Origin: Collinsella aerofaciens
GTDB taxonomy: Bacteria; Actinomycetota; Coriobacteriia; Coriobacteriales; Coriobacteriaceae
Length of the DNA stretch: 64,000 nucleotides
Direction of reading: 5' to 3'
Assembly (NCBI RefSeq): GCF_020181355.1
Contig: NZ_CP084004.1
Coordinates: 496,001-560,000, forward strand
Under the pieces are notes generated by a model. That model was given only the letters and a program-made list of their open reading frames with translations. It was not told where the DNA came from and searched no databases. Both the position numbers and the translations under genes were made by a program. This document shows, one piece after another, positions 28,667 to 37,617 of the stretch. Numbering within the stretch: the stretch's first letter is position 1; each line of letters opens with the position of its first letter.

Positions 28667-30382
28667 CTATTGTGCCGAGCCCGCGACGGGCTCAAAATGC
28701 TTGTCCTTAACAGCAGCTGCCAAGCGATCTGCCAGATTGCGTACGCGCGGATCCAGGCGCGCGGCACCCGGATTGACAAAGAAGCGCGCCGTGCAGTCCA
28801 TAATGCGACCAGTAATAACCAGGTCGTTATCGCGCAGGGTGGCGCCCGTGGCGGTAATGTCCACGATACGGTCGGTCATACCGACGATGGGGCCCAGCTC
28901 GATATTGCCGTGCAGCGAGACGATATCGGCATTCACGCCACGCTCGGCATACCAGGCGCTCGCGATGCGCGGATACTTGGTGGCCACACGAAGCGACCCG
29001 CGACGGGCATAGTTGCGCTCGGCCTGGCCAGCGCGCCACGCGGGCTCTGCCTCGATAAACGTGCACAGGCCGTAGCCCAGATCGACCAGCTGCAGCAAGT
29101 TGAGGTCTGCCTCGATGAGCGAGTCCCAGCCACAGATGCCGCAATCGGCACCACCACAGCCCACAAAAGCGGGCGCGTCGCTGGGACGCACGATGACAAA
29201 CTCGATATCGCCGACCGTGCCCTCGCCGGCACGCGTGTCGCGACCGCGCACAATCAGGTGACGGCCGGGGTCGCGCAGCTCAGAGACGTCCAGGCCCGCG
29301 GCCTCGAGCACGTCGAGCGTGTCGGCCTTAAGCGAGCCCTTGGGCACGGCGATGCGTAGCGGGCCTTCGGCGCCGCGGCCCACGGCGTGGTCACCATCGG
29401 AGGCGGCGTCCTCGGCAGAGGTGCACGCGGCCTCCAGACGCTCGAGCGAAAAGGCGAAGCCCGCCGCCGGCACCTCGATGCCGTCGCCGAACGCGCCGGT
29501 AAAGATAGAGTCGTAGCGACCGCCCGAGCCCACCGGATCGGGCAGGCCACCGGCATAGGCCTTAAAGACCAGGCCCGTGTAGTAATCGAAAGAATTCATA
29601 ATGGAAAAGTCGAAGGACAGCACCTGAGCGTCCTCGGGCGCCAGGCCCTCGACCAGCGCGCGCAGCTCACGCGTGAGCGGCGCGACAATACCGGCAGCCG
29701 CCAGCAGCGCATCCACGCGATCGAGCACTTCGGCCCCACCATGCAAGCGCGGCAGTTCGCTGACGGCGGCCTTAACGGCATCGGTCTCGGCGCTTGCCGC
29801 CACGCGGGCATCGAGGCCCACAAAGTCGTTGGCGTGCACGCAGCGCAGAGCCTCGGCAGCCAGCTCGCGATCCTCGCACACCGCGAGCAGCTCCTTAAAC
29901 GGGCGCACGCTACCTGCGATAATGCGCGCATCGGGCAGCGCCAACTTGCGAACGGCCTCGGCCACCAGCGAGACGATCTCGACATCGCCCGCGGTATCGC
30001 CCGCGCCGATGAGCTCAAAACCCAGCTGGGTAAATTGACGCGAACCGCCGGCATTGCGCTGGCATTCGCGAACCACCGGCGCCTCATAGCGCAGGCGCAG
30101 CGGCAAGTCGGCCGCGCGCATGCGGGTCGAGACCAAACGCACGATCGGCAACGTATTGTCGGGACGAACCACCAACAAGCGGCCGTCATCGTCAAAAAGC
30201 TTAAACGGCGTGTCCGCGATACGGCCGCCCTCCTCGAGCGAGCCCTTGTCCTCGAGCAGCGGCGTCTCAACCGGCAGATAATTATGCTCCCTAAAGCAGC
30301 CCTTCACCGTCAGCGCAATCTCCTCGCGCGCCTGAGCCTCCTCGGGCAATATGTCCCGGAATCCCCACGGTGTGGCCGTCAT
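28667..30382 (-). CDS. hisG: Fused HisZ-HisG ATP phosphoribosyltransferase
   Basis: 571 residues. Residues 1-330 are HisZ, a class II HisRS-like regulatory subunit: GFRDILPEEAQAREEI, motif 2 with LRLRYEAPVVRECQ and FTQLGFELIGA, and GGRYDSIFTGAFG. A linker of about 20 residues leads to short-form HisG (about 345-560): LRIAVPKGSLKADTLDVLEAAG, FVIVRPSDAPAFV, LRVATKYPRIASAWY and DITATGATLRDNDL, which binds PRPP. Short HisG normally needs separate HisZ; here they are one chain. It is the first gene of the operon. The first histidine-synthesis step. Confidence 0.93.
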   Translation of the reverse strand: MTATPWGFRDILPEEAQAREEIALTVKGCFREHNYLPVETPLLEDKGSLEEGGRIADTPFKLFDDDGRLLVVRPDNTLPIVRLVSTRMRAADLPLRLRYEAPVVRECQRNAGGSRQFTQLGFELIGAGDTAGDVEIVSLVAEAVRKLALPDARIIAGSVRPFKELLAVCEDRELAAEALRCVHANDFVGLDARVAASAETDAVKAAVSELPRLHGGAEVLDRVDALLAAAGIVAPLTRELRALVEGLAPEDAQVLSFDFSIMNSFDYYTGLVFKAYAGGLPDPVGSGGRYDSIFTGAFGDGIEVPAAGFAFSLERLEAACTSAEDAASDGDHAVGRGAEGPLRIAVPKGSLKADTLDVLEAAGLDVSELRDPGRHLIVRGRDTRAGEGTVGDIEFVIVRPSDAPAFVGCGGADCGICGWDSLIEADLNLLQLVDLGYGLCTFIEAEPAWRAGQAERNYARRGSLRVATKYPRIASAWYAERGVNADIVSLHGNIELGPIVGMTDRIVDITATGATLRDNDLVITGRIMDCTARFFVNPGAARLDPRVRNLADRLAAAVKDKHFEPVAGSAQ

Positions 30383-30552
30383 CTGGTGAGCCTCCTCATG
30401 CTGTGTTTCGTATGGAACAGAAGACCGGCATAGCTCCGCCGGTTTTCTGGGTACTTTAGCATACTAGAGTGTTTGCGGGGAGAATCGTCCTCCTCGGCTC
30501 ACACCGTATTCATTTGGAAACATAGGAGCGGATTGTCGCAACCCAACCCCAC
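30383..30552 (-). promoter_or_regulatory. Leader of the his operon
   Basis: A small ACCGGC/GCCGGT hairpin lies at about 30423-30445, close to the hisZG start. I see no T-box or histidine-rich leader peptide. The promoter probably lies in the AT-richer 30455-30475 stretch. Confidence 0.35.
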
Positions 30553-31389
30553 CTAGACGCCAATCGCACGACGATACTCTGCCATTACCTGCGCATCGGC
30601 AGCTGCGGGGTCGGCAAAATAGCGCCAGTCATAGGTCTCGGCCGAAACAACTCCGCGATAGCCGCGCGCCACCAGCCTATCCAGGTCGGCGCGCATATCG
30701 CGGTCGCCGTCACCCCAGGCAAGATGCGTCGTGCCATCTGCCGCAACATCGACAAAATGCACGTGGGCGACATCATCGCCAAGCAGATCAAAATAATCGT
30801 CGATGGTATCCCCCGCCACCGCCATAGCGCCCAAATCCAGACACGCCTTAAGTGCCGGATGATCAACTGCCTCGATCATGCGCTTCGTATCGGCCGCCGA
30901 GTTCACGATCATCGACTCAACCGGCTGTAGGGCCTCGAGCACCAGTCGCACGCCGCGCTCTCCCGCATGCTCGGCAATCGCACGCAGCATCGAGGCGCTG
31001 CGACCCCACGCGTCCTCGATCGGCTCGTTCAAAAATGCCCAGCCGCTCGAGACCATGACCTGCTCGGCTCCAAGTTCCGCCGCGATATCCACAACGTTCT
31101 TAAAGTACGCGAGCGTGCGAGTGCGCGCCTCATTCCCGCGCGCCGCGATATTCCACGGCTTGGGATTGTTCTGTTCGGGACAAAGCCCCACAATCCGAAC
31201 CCCATACCGCTGTGATAGCTCCCGCACCTGCTCGAGCGAATCGTATCCATGGCAATCGACATACAGATGCATCGCCCCGGTCCAAAGCTCGCAACACGTG
31301 TAGCCCGAAGCCGACGCCGAAGAAAAGAACTCCTCAAGGTCAAAATAACGATGGCTGATATTCATGACGGCAAGCTGGGGATAGCTCAT
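30553..31389 (-). CDS. FrlC-like sugar isomerase/epimerase (TIM barrel)
   Basis: 278 residues from MSYPQLAVMNISHRYFD with GGAGAG upstream. AP-endonuclease-2 fold: VMVSSGWAFLN, RLVLEALQPVES, KACLDLGAMAVAGD, and AHVHFVDVAADGTTHLAWGDGD, giving the metal-binding Glu, Asp, His and Glu. The length and the downstream position behind a FrlB-like gene fit FrlC, fructoselysine 3-epimerase. Other isomerases of the fold, such as tagatose epimerases, are possible. Gap to the SIS gene is 73 nt. Confidence 0.85.
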   Translation of the reverse strand: MSYPQLAVMNISHRYFDLEEFFSSASASGYTCCELWTGAMHLYVDCHGYDSLEQVRELSQRYGVRIVGLCPEQNNPKPWNIAARGNEARTRTLAYFKNVVDIAAELGAEQVMVSSGWAFLNEPIEDAWGRSASMLRAIAEHAGERGVRLVLEALQPVESMIVNSAADTKRMIEAVDHPALKACLDLGAMAVAGDTIDDYFDLLGDDVAHVHFVDVAADGTTHLAWGDGDRDMRADLDRLVARGYRGVVSAETYDWRYFADPAAADAQVMAEYRRAIGV

Positions 31390-31462
31390 AATTACTCTCC
31401 AACCCAAGCGAGGCCCCGTTCCATATAGGAGCGAGGCCCGATTACACAAACGTTATTTGCTC

Positions 31463-32524
31463 TTAGTAGTCGAACTGGTGATAGTAGCGACGGTAGTTGA
31501 GGTTGTGCTTGGTGACCGTCTCGTAGTAAGCGGCAAGGCGATCGGTGATCAGCGAGGAAAGGATCCACGGGGAGACGATGACGCGGAACTCGTCGTCAAG
31601 GCCGGGGATCGCGAACTCGGCGGTGTCGATGACGTTGATGTCGGTGTCGCCGGTCACGCCGCGGGTCAGGAAGGCGCGGACGCGCTCGTCGAGCTTGCGG
31701 TTCTCGTCCTCGCCCATGAACAGGAAGACCGGGACGCCGGGCTCCACGAGCTCGAGGGTGCCGTGGAAGAAGTCGGCCGAGGTGATGTAGCGGGTGCGCT
31801 TCCACTGCATCTCCTCCAGGATGCACATCGAGAACAGGATGGTCTCGCCCCACAGGGCGCCGGAGCCGATGAACATGGTGTAGGGGGCCAGGGCGTACTT
31901 CTTGGCGAGCTCCTCGGCGCGCGGCTCGAAACTCTTGCGGATGTCGAGCATGTCCTTCCAGATATCCTTGGTCTGCTCGATAAACAGGTCGAACTTGGGG
32001 AAGCAGCCGCGGCGGTTGAGCAGGCGCAGGCCGAAGCAGTCGGCGAGGTAGTAGCCCATCTCGCAGCCACCGTTACCATGATCGGAAGCCATCTTGACGC
32101 AGTTCTCGGCGCCGACAGCCTGGCCGATGGGGCCCTCGGGCTTGGTCATGGCGTAGACGCGCACGCCCATGCCCTTCATCTTCTTGACGGCCTCGAGGAC
32201 CTCGGGGGTGGTGCCGGACTCGGAGGCGGTGAGCACGACGGACTTCTCGGTCATGCGCTTGTGGCCGGAGACGTTCCACTCGGCGGCGTGGATCAGGTAG
32301 ACCTCGAGGTCGCGGTCGCCGAACTTGTTCATGAGGTACTCGAGCTGCATGAGCTCGTCCCAGGTGCCGCCGACGCCCATCAGGAACACGGCGTCGTAGC
32401 CCTCGTCGGCGACCTTGTCGGCGAGCTCAATCATCTTCTTGCCGGTCTCGTAGACGTTCTTGCCGTCCTCGACGTAGCCCTCCTGGCTAAAGTGCATGAT
32501 CTCGATCTTCTCGGTTTCCTTCAT
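31463..32524 (-). CDS. FrlB-like SIS-domain sugar-amine deglycase, copy A
   Basis: 353 residues from MKETEKIEIMHF with AAAGGA upstream. Two SIS modules: FLMGVGGTWDELMQL with SVVLTASESGTTPEVLEAV (first) and MFIGSGALWGETILFSMCILEEMQ, ADFFHGTLELVEPG (second). FrlB-type enzymes split Amadori 6-phosphates such as fructoselysine 6-phosphate into glucose 6-phosphate and the amine. It is about 93 percent identical by eye to the protein at 39445-40506. Two blocks of the DNA are almost free of differences. Upstream lie two GGTAT half-sites and ACCGTTCACCGAGG. Confidence 0.88.
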   Translation of the reverse strand: MKETEKIEIMHFSQEGYVEDGKNVYETGKKMIELADKVADEGYDAVFLMGVGGTWDELMQLEYLMNKFGDRDLEVYLIHAAEWNVSGHKRMTEKSVVLTASESGTTPEVLEAVKKMKGMGVRVYAMTKPEGPIGQAVGAENCVKMASDHGNGGCEMGYYLADCFGLRLLNRRGCFPKFDLFIEQTKDIWKDMLDIRKSFEPRAEELAKKYALAPYTMFIGSGALWGETILFSMCILEEMQWKRTRYITSADFFHGTLELVEPGVPVFLFMGEDENRKLDERVRAFLTRGVTGDTDINVIDTAEFAIPGLDDEFRVIVSPWILSSLITDRLAAYYETVTKHNLNYRRYYHQFDY

Positions 32525-32574
32525 GGCTTTTCCTTTCTGTCCTGCACGCAACTCTATACATCGCGCTTCTTTTC

Positions 32575-32615
32575 GATACCAATTATAGACATACACCTAA
32601 TGTGTTTTTAATACC
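32575..32615 (-). promoter_or_regulatory. Promoter and paired GGTATYAAA sites upstream of SIS copy A
   Basis: On the minus strand, GGTATT (32610-32615) and GGTATC (32575-32580) stand in direct order 35 nt apart, with TATAAT (32582-32587) next to the second. The same arrangement precedes the IIC gene at 35588 and, with 33 nt, the SIS gene at 41682. TGGTAT half-sites are typical of HutC-type GntR operators. Confidence 0.6.
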
Positions 32616-32635
32616 ACTTATCAATCTGCTCCAAT

Positions 32636-32649
32636 CCTCGGTGAACGGT
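32636..32649 (-). promoter_or_regulatory. ACCRTTCRCCGAA motif, copy 1
   Basis: ACCGTTCACCGAGG on the gene strand, 112 nt before the start of the SIS gene. Recurs before four other carbohydrate genes in the window. Confidence 0.55.
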
Positions 32650-32694
32650 CGAAATTCTCTGGTGAGTGGTATTAAATTAGAATTGAATGTATAG

Positions 32695-33909
32695 CTAACA
32701 CCTCTGGCGCCTCCCTTGTGTGACAAAGAACAGCGTTCCTACCAGCGCAATAATGGTCGATGCCCCAAACAGCACCGCCTGAACGCCCAAAGCCTCCGCT
32801 AAAAATGGAGCCGCCAGCAGCGGCAGCACGCCTGCGCTCATCAGGCCAAAACGCACAAAGCCGGTAATGCGCCCCAGGTATTTGATGTCGGCGCGCTCCT
32901 GAATCAAGATCATCTGCAGCGGTTCCAGGAATCCCCAGGCCAGACCGTTAATCGCCTGACCGATAATCGCAACCCCCAGCATATCGGTGCCCACGTACAC
33001 CATGGACCCAATGCCAACGGCCATGAGCGCGCCGAGCAACAATCGCAGGTTGACATGGCGAGCAGAAAGCTTGGTCAGGATGAACGCGCCCACCGAGGAA
33101 GTGAGGCCCACGACCGAAGACAGCCAGCCCAGCCAGACGATATCCACGTTGAGCACATCGCGGTAGAACAACGACTCCAGCGAATCGAACGCGCCAAACG
33201 CAAAGAAGCCCAGAAAGCCCGAGATAAAGATAAGGCGCAGGTCGTGGTCGCGAAACGTAAGTCGCGCGCCCTCGGCCATGCCGCCCAGAATGCCGCCCTT
33301 CGGCTTCTCCCCTTTTGCGGGAGCAACACACTCGTGACAGCCCAAGGAGAGCACGGCCGCCACACCCATCATGCCCGCCATGAGCAGATAGACCGATTGC
33401 GTGGCAAAACAGCTCACGATGGCACCGCCGAGCAGCGGGCCAGCGGTATAGGCGATATTGCTGTAGAACACCATGAGGCCGTTCACGCGGGTACGGCCCT
33501 CGGTGGTCGACTCCAGGTATCCCGGAAACGCATGCGTGCAGGTGTTGATAAAGCCGCCCGCAAGTCCCAAGACGCACGCGGCAAACACAAGCCCGGGGAC
33601 AGACAACGGCGCCAACCCCACGCCAAGCGATAGCACTGCCGTAATCACGCACGTCACAAACGACGTCCGGCGCGGTCCAAAGCGATCGATGACCGAGCCC
33701 GACACCATATTGCCCACCGACGTCATAAGATTGCGCACGAGCGTAATGGCGGCAACCAAAAAGGCCGTGCCGGCCAGATCATACGTGGCCGCACCGATAA
33801 GCCCCAAAAAGTAGACCGCGTTGTTGGCGCACCACTGCAGGGACTCAATAAGAATCAGCCTGACCTCTGCCGGCGTCATGCGCATTGCTTCGCGATCCTT
33901 CGCGAACAT
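32695..33909 (-). CDS. Major facilitator superfamily transporter
   Basis: 404 residues, 12 predicted membrane helices in two bundles. The family loop signature follows helix 2 (GSVIDRFGPRRTSFV), and a long central loop lies near residue 205. AAGGAG stands 6 nt before the start MFAKDREAM. The substrate is unknown. It separates the orphan IIC-IID pair from the SIS gene, so it may export a product or import a related amine compound. Confidence 0.9.
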   Translation of the reverse strand: MFAKDREAMRMTPAEVRLILIESLQWCANNAVYFLGLIGAATYDLAGTAFLVAAITLVRNLMTSVGNMVSGSVIDRFGPRRTSFVTCVITAVLSLGVGLAPLSVPGLVFAACVLGLAGGFINTCTHAFPGYLESTTEGRTRVNGLMVFYSNIAYTAGPLLGGAIVSCFATQSVYLLMAGMMGVAAVLSLGCHECVAPAKGEKPKGGILGGMAEGARLTFRDHDLRLIFISGFLGFFAFGAFDSLESLFYRDVLNVDIVWLGWLSSVVGLTSSVGAFILTKLSARHVNLRLLLGALMAVGIGSMVYVGTDMLGVAIIGQAINGLAWGFLEPLQMILIQERADIKYLGRITGFVRFGLMSAGVLPLLAAPFLAEALGVQAVLFGASTIIALVGTLFFVTQGRRQRC

Positions 33910-33925
33910 ACGAACTCCTTCTATA

Positions 33926-33968
33926 CAAAAAGGGGATGGAGGGCATAGGCCTGCTCCATCCCCTTTCC
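33926..33968 (-). terminator. Terminator behind IID copy A
   Basis: A 12-bp stem, AAAGGGGATGGA (33929-33940) with TCCATCCCCTTT (33955-33966), with a T-run on the minus strand. Confidence 0.8.
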
Positions 33969-34000
33969 AGGTTGCAACGAAAATCTATGCAGCCGGGCCC

Positions 34001-34825
34001 TTACGCCAGCACGCCGAAGAACGCGCCGATGATGCCCACGACCATGGTGGCCACGATCAGCACCATGGGGTTGATCTTCTTGGACAGCAGCCAGTAGTAC
34101 AGCCAGAAGGCGATCATGCCGAGCATGCCGGGCATGATGCCGTCCAGGATGTCCTGGAGGGTCTGGGCGTTCTCGCCCGAGCCGATGGCCACCGGGATGC
34201 TGGCCCAGAACATGTCCTTGCACATGGCGCCCACGACCATGACGCCCACGATGCCGACGCAGGTCATGATCTTCTGCATGAGGCCGGTCCTCTGGGCCTC
34301 GTCCAGGAAGCCCACGCCCAGCTCGTAGCCCTTGACGGCGCCCCAGATGCGCAGCGCGAAGCCGGGGACGTTGTAGATGAGCAGGAAGGCGATGGGGCCG
34401 AAGGGGTTGCCGGCCTGGCACAGGCTGATGCCCACCGCGGCGGCGACCACGCGCAGCGTCGACAGGAAGATGGAGTCGCCGATGCCGGACAGCGGGCCCA
34501 TGAGGGCGGCCTTGACGTCGTTGACGCTCTCGGGCTCGATCTCGCCGCGGGCGACCTTCTCCTCCATGGCCATCGCGATGCCGCCGACGAACGGGGCGAA
34601 CTGGACGGTGATGTTGAAGAACGCGCAGTGGCGGTGCAGGGCCTCGGCGTAGTCGTCGGGGCGGCCGGCGTAGATCTTCTTGAGCATGTTGGCGACCATC
34701 AGGCAGAAGGCGATGTTCATCTGCTTGTAGTAGGTCCAGGAGAACTCCATGCCCAGGGCGCCGACGTTGACGGCGCTCTTGACGAGGTCGGAGCGCGTGA
34801 TCTTGTTCTCGGGACTAGAAGTCAT
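34001..34825 (-). CDS. PTS mannose-family IID, copy A
   Basis: 274 residues from MTSSPENKITRSD; an ATG 9 nt earlier is also possible. Membrane component of a mannose-type PTS, paired with IIC. Features: SAVNVGALGMEFSWTYYKQM, FFNITVQFAPFVGGIAMAMEE, GPLSGIGDSIF, and C-terminal helices. The coding sequence seems identical, base for base apart from the stop codon, to the copy at 36793-37617. Its start overlaps the IIC end. Confidence 0.95.
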   Translation of the reverse strand: MTSSPENKITRSDLVKSAVNVGALGMEFSWTYYKQMNIAFCLMVANMLKKIYAGRPDDYAEALHRHCAFFNITVQFAPFVGGIAMAMEEKVARGEIEPESVNDVKAALMGPLSGIGDSIFLSTLRVVAAAVGISLCQAGNPFGPIAFLLIYNVPGFALRIWGAVKGYELGVGFLDEAQRTGLMQKIMTCVGIVGVMVVGAMCKDMFWASIPVAIGSGENAQTLQDILDGIMPGMLGMIAFWLYYWLLSKKINPMVLIVATMVVGIIGAFFGVLA

Positions 34826-35588
34826 CGTCCTCATCCCCTTCCGCGGAGAGCTGGGGCTGGGCTCCGCCCAGGCCGAGCAGGTCGAACTTGTCGATGCCGA
34901 TGATGATGGCGATCAGGGCGACGCCCAGGACGGGCACGTTGGCGTAGGAGCACAGCAGGAAGCCCAGGAAGTAGAAGGGCACGAGCTGCTTGGTGAGCAC
35001 CAGGCGGCCGAGCATGGCGAAGCCCATGGCCGGCAGGATGTTGGCGGCAACGCCGCAACCGTCGATGATGAAGGGCGGGATGAAGTCGAGCAGGCCCTGG
35101 ATGGCGTCGGAACCCAAATAGAAGGCGCCGCCGCACAGCAGGAAGTACTCGACGCAGCCCCAGATTCCAATTCCCCAATGAACGGCGTAGATGCCTTTGA
35201 GGTTTCCCTTGAGGGCGAACTTGTCTGCCATATCGACAAACACAGGGAACAAGGCATTGGTAATGTTGCCGATCGTCAGCGCAAGGACGGCGATGGGCAT
35301 GGCGAGCGCGATGGCCGTCTCGGTACCCTGACCGAGCTGAATGGCAAACGCGCAGGCGAGCACGCCGCCGACGGTTTCGTTAGGCGGCACGTAGGCGCCG
35401 ATGGAAATCGAGCCCATGAACAGCAACTCCAGGCTGGCGCCAACGGCAAGGCCAGTCTGCAGGTCCCCCAGCACCAGGCCCACGAGCGGGCACAGGACGA
35501 TGGGGCGGAACGCGTAGAGGGTGCCGAGCTGGTAGTCGAGGCATCCAAACGCTCCGACTAAGCCGACGAGGATTGCTTGGACAAGCAT
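34815..35588 (-). CDS. PTS mannose-family IIC, copy A
   Basis: 257 residues from MLVQAILVGLVGAFG with GGGAGG upstream. Membrane translocator with LYAFRPIVLCPLVGLVLGD and LELLFMGSISIGAYVPPNE, the hallmark of the family. The last third (from about base 35030 down) seems identical to copy B, while the first two thirds differ. No IIA or IIB gene accompanies this pair, so it must use those of the second locus or elsewhere. Confidence 0.95.
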   Translation of the reverse strand: MLVQAILVGLVGAFGCLDYQLGTLYAFRPIVLCPLVGLVLGDLQTGLAVGASLELLFMGSISIGAYVPPNETVGGVLACAFAIQLGQGTETAIALAMPIAVLALTIGNITNALFPVFVDMADKFALKGNLKGIYAVHWGIGIWGCVEYFLLCGGAFYLGSDAIQGLLDFIPPFIIDGCGVAANILPAMGFAMLGRLVLTKQLVPFYFLGFLLCSYANVPVLGVALIAIIIGIDKFDLLGLGGAQPQLSAEGDEDDDF

Positions 35589-35725
35589 AATTCCTCCCAA
35601 TAAGGAATCTCGAACCGTCGTCACTCCCGTCGCGCGCGTTGTTGATATCAATTCCGGGAGTTCGATTCCACGGCTCGAAGCGTACCTGGTGTGCTGCTAA
35701 CACCCATGCCAGGCACAAATGATTT

Positions 35726-35766
35726 GATACCAATTATAGGTATGCAGGTTCGCCTTATTTAATACC
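35726..35766 (-). promoter_or_regulatory. Promoter and paired GGTATYAAA sites upstream of IIC copy A
   Basis: GGTATT (35761-35766) and GGTATC (35726-35731), 35 nt apart on the minus strand, with TATAAT (35733-35738). Confidence 0.6.
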
Positions 35767-35813
35767 AGTCGCTCAGCGGGGTGTTTTTTACCGTAAACGG
35801 CAGGCGCATCCCA

Positions 35814-36704
35814 TTAGGCACGCTCTTTGTTTCGATGGCGGACAAGCGCCACCAGAAAGCCGTCGCCAAAAGCATCGGATGCCAAGTTGGCCACAATCAC
35901 CAAAACGATCATCGCTGCGCCCAAAAACTCGTTCCAGCGAAAGACCTCGCCAAAGAGGAGCGCCGACCAGCAGGGAGCGAGCACGACCTCACTCATGCAA
36001 ACCAAGTTGGCCGCAAACGCGTTGGTGCGCGCAATCCCCTTGGCATACAGCACACTCGCAAGGCCGCTGCAAAAAAGGCCATGCACCAGCATAAGCCCCC
36101 ACTCAAAGGGTTTCACGGAGCCTAGGTCGCCGGCAAAATAGACGATCGGAAGTATCGAGATGCCGCAGGAGATGAGCGAGGACACCATGGGCGACGCATC
36201 GGGGCGAGAGTTTAAAAAGAAACACAGCCCAAAGGTGGCGCCCGAAATGACGGCAAGCAGATTTCCGAGCATGCCCTCGGCGCTCAAATCACCTAAAAAG
36301 AAAAGTCCCATACCCGTAAAAGCAACCACCACGGAGGCAATCTTCGCAGGCGAGGGCAACGTGCGAGTTGCGAGCGATTGATACACGATAACGAAAATCA
36401 TCGAGGTGTACTGCAGAACGATCGCGTTGCCGACCGTCGTGAGCTGGTTGGCAAAGTTAAACGTGGTGCCCGTCACGAAGTTGCAGACGGCCACAAGGAC
36501 AATAAGACGGCTGACGCGAAGGACGGGTCTGCCGACGAGCAGGATAAAGAGCGCCATAAATATTGCCGTGACGGCACCGATCAAAAGAGCTGACTGCGAA
36601 TTGGCGCGAACGAGGATGCCGATAAAACTCCACAAGAGCGCCGTGCCAAATAGATACATCGCCCCGCTCACGCCATTATCGGGTGGATTGTCAGATCGAA
36701 TCAC
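35814..36704 (-). CDS. EamA/DMT-family transporter
   Basis: 296 residues with ten membrane helices in two EamA repeats (GTALLWSFIGILVRANS in the first; VLYAKGIARTNAFAANLVCMSEVVLAP in the second). GTG start at 36702-36704 with GGAGG 6 nt upstream. The family exports amino acids or small metabolites. It sits between the two PTS modules behind the IID terminator; its relation to them is unknown. Confidence 0.9.
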   Translation of the reverse strand: MIRSDNPPDNGVSGAMYLFGTALLWSFIGILVRANSQSALLIGAVTAIFMALFILLVGRPVLRVSRLIVLVAVCNFVTGTTFNFANQLTTVGNAIVLQYTSMIFVIVYQSLATRTLPSPAKIASVVVAFTGMGLFFLGDLSAEGMLGNLLAVISGATFGLCFFLNSRPDASPMVSSLISCGISILPIVYFAGDLGSVKPFEWGLMLVHGLFCSGLASVLYAKGIARTNAFAANLVCMSEVVLAPCWSALLFGEVFRWNEFLGAAMIVLVIVANLASDAFGDGFLVALVRHRNKERA

Positions 36705-36733
36705 GAAGCACCTCCAACTAGCTTTCGGTAATA

Positions 36734-36763
36734 AAAAACGGCGACCGCAATGGGTCGCCGTTT
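36734..36763 (-). terminator. Terminator behind IID copy B
   Basis: AAACGGCGACC (36736-36746) with GGTCGCCGTTT (36753-36763), T-run on the minus strand. Confidence 0.85.
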
Positions 36764-36792
36764 CCCTTGGGGGCAGAATAGAACGCAGGAAC

Positions 36793-37617
36793 CTACGCCA
36801 GCACGCCGAAGAACGCGCCGATGATGCCCACGACCATGGTGGCCACGATCAGCACCATGGGGTTGATCTTCTTGGACAGCAGCCAGTAGTACAGCCAGAA
36901 GGCGATCATGCCGAGCATGCCGGGCATGATGCCGTCCAGGATGTCCTGGAGGGTCTGGGCGTTCTCGCCCGAGCCGATGGCCACCGGGATGCTGGCCCAG
37001 AACATGTCCTTGCACATGGCGCCCACGACCATGACGCCCACGATGCCGACGCAGGTCATGATCTTCTGCATGAGGCCGGTCCTCTGGGCCTCGTCCAGGA
37101 AGCCCACGCCCAGCTCGTAGCCCTTGACGGCGCCCCAGATGCGCAGCGCGAAGCCGGGGACGTTGTAGATGAGCAGGAAGGCGATGGGGCCGAAGGGGTT
37201 GCCGGCCTGGCACAGGCTGATGCCCACCGCGGCGGCGACCACGCGCAGCGTCGACAGGAAGATGGAGTCGCCGATGCCGGACAGCGGGCCCATGAGGGCG
37301 GCCTTGACGTCGTTGACGCTCTCGGGCTCGATCTCGCCGCGGGCGACCTTCTCCTCCATGGCCATCGCGATGCCGCCGACGAACGGGGCGAACTGGACGG
37401 TGATGTTGAAGAACGCGCAGTGGCGGTGCAGGGCCTCGGCGTAGTCGTCGGGGCGGCCGGCGTAGATCTTCTTGAGCATGTTGGCGACCATCAGGCAGAA
37501 GGCGATGTTCATCTGCTTGTAGTAGGTCCAGGAGAACTCCATGCCCAGGGCGCCGACGTTGACGGCGCTCTTGACGAGGTCGGAGCGCGTGATCTTGTTC
37601 TCGGGACTAGAAGTCAT
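36793..37617 (-). CDS. PTS mannose-family IID, copy B
   Basis: 274 residues, protein identical to copy A. Last gene of a six-gene operon: SIS, SIS, IIA, IIB, IIC, IID. The DNA identity includes the 3' part of the adjacent IIC gene, giving one continuous tract of about 1.03 kb (34002-35030 and 36794-37822). The overlap with IIC shows coupled translation. Confidence 0.95.
   Translation of the reverse strand: MTSSPENKITRSDLVKSAVNVGALGMEFSWTYYKQMNIAFCLMVANMLKKIYAGRPDDYAEALHRHCAFFNITVQFAPFVGGIAMAMEEKVARGEIEPESVNDVKAALMGPLSGIGDSIFLSTLRVVAAAVGISLCQAGNPFGPIAFLLIYNVPGFALRIWGAVKGYELGVGFLDEAQRTGLMQKIMTCVGIVGVMVVGAMCKDMFWASIPVAIGSGENAQTLQDILDGIMPGMLGMIAFWLYYWLLSKKINPMVLIVATMVVGIIGAFFGVLA

Noticed and set aside
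30383-30552. T-box or His-leader attenuator before the his operon
   Set aside because: No T-box GGGUGGNACCGCG element, specifier stem or run of His codons on the minus strand.
31457-32611. Long plus-strand open frame opposite the SIS gene (and its twin at 39460-40614)
   Set aside because: Antisense to a clear SIS protein; composition is a low-complexity Leu/Val/Gly/His string typical of complement reading of GC-rich genes. Its repetition reflects the duplicated gene.
35700-35780. Sigma-54 promoter for the mannose-type PTS
   Set aside because: Such PTS operons are often sigma-54 and LevR controlled, but no TGGCAC-N5-TTGC site or LevR-like gene is visible, whereas a TATAAT box and GntR genes are.
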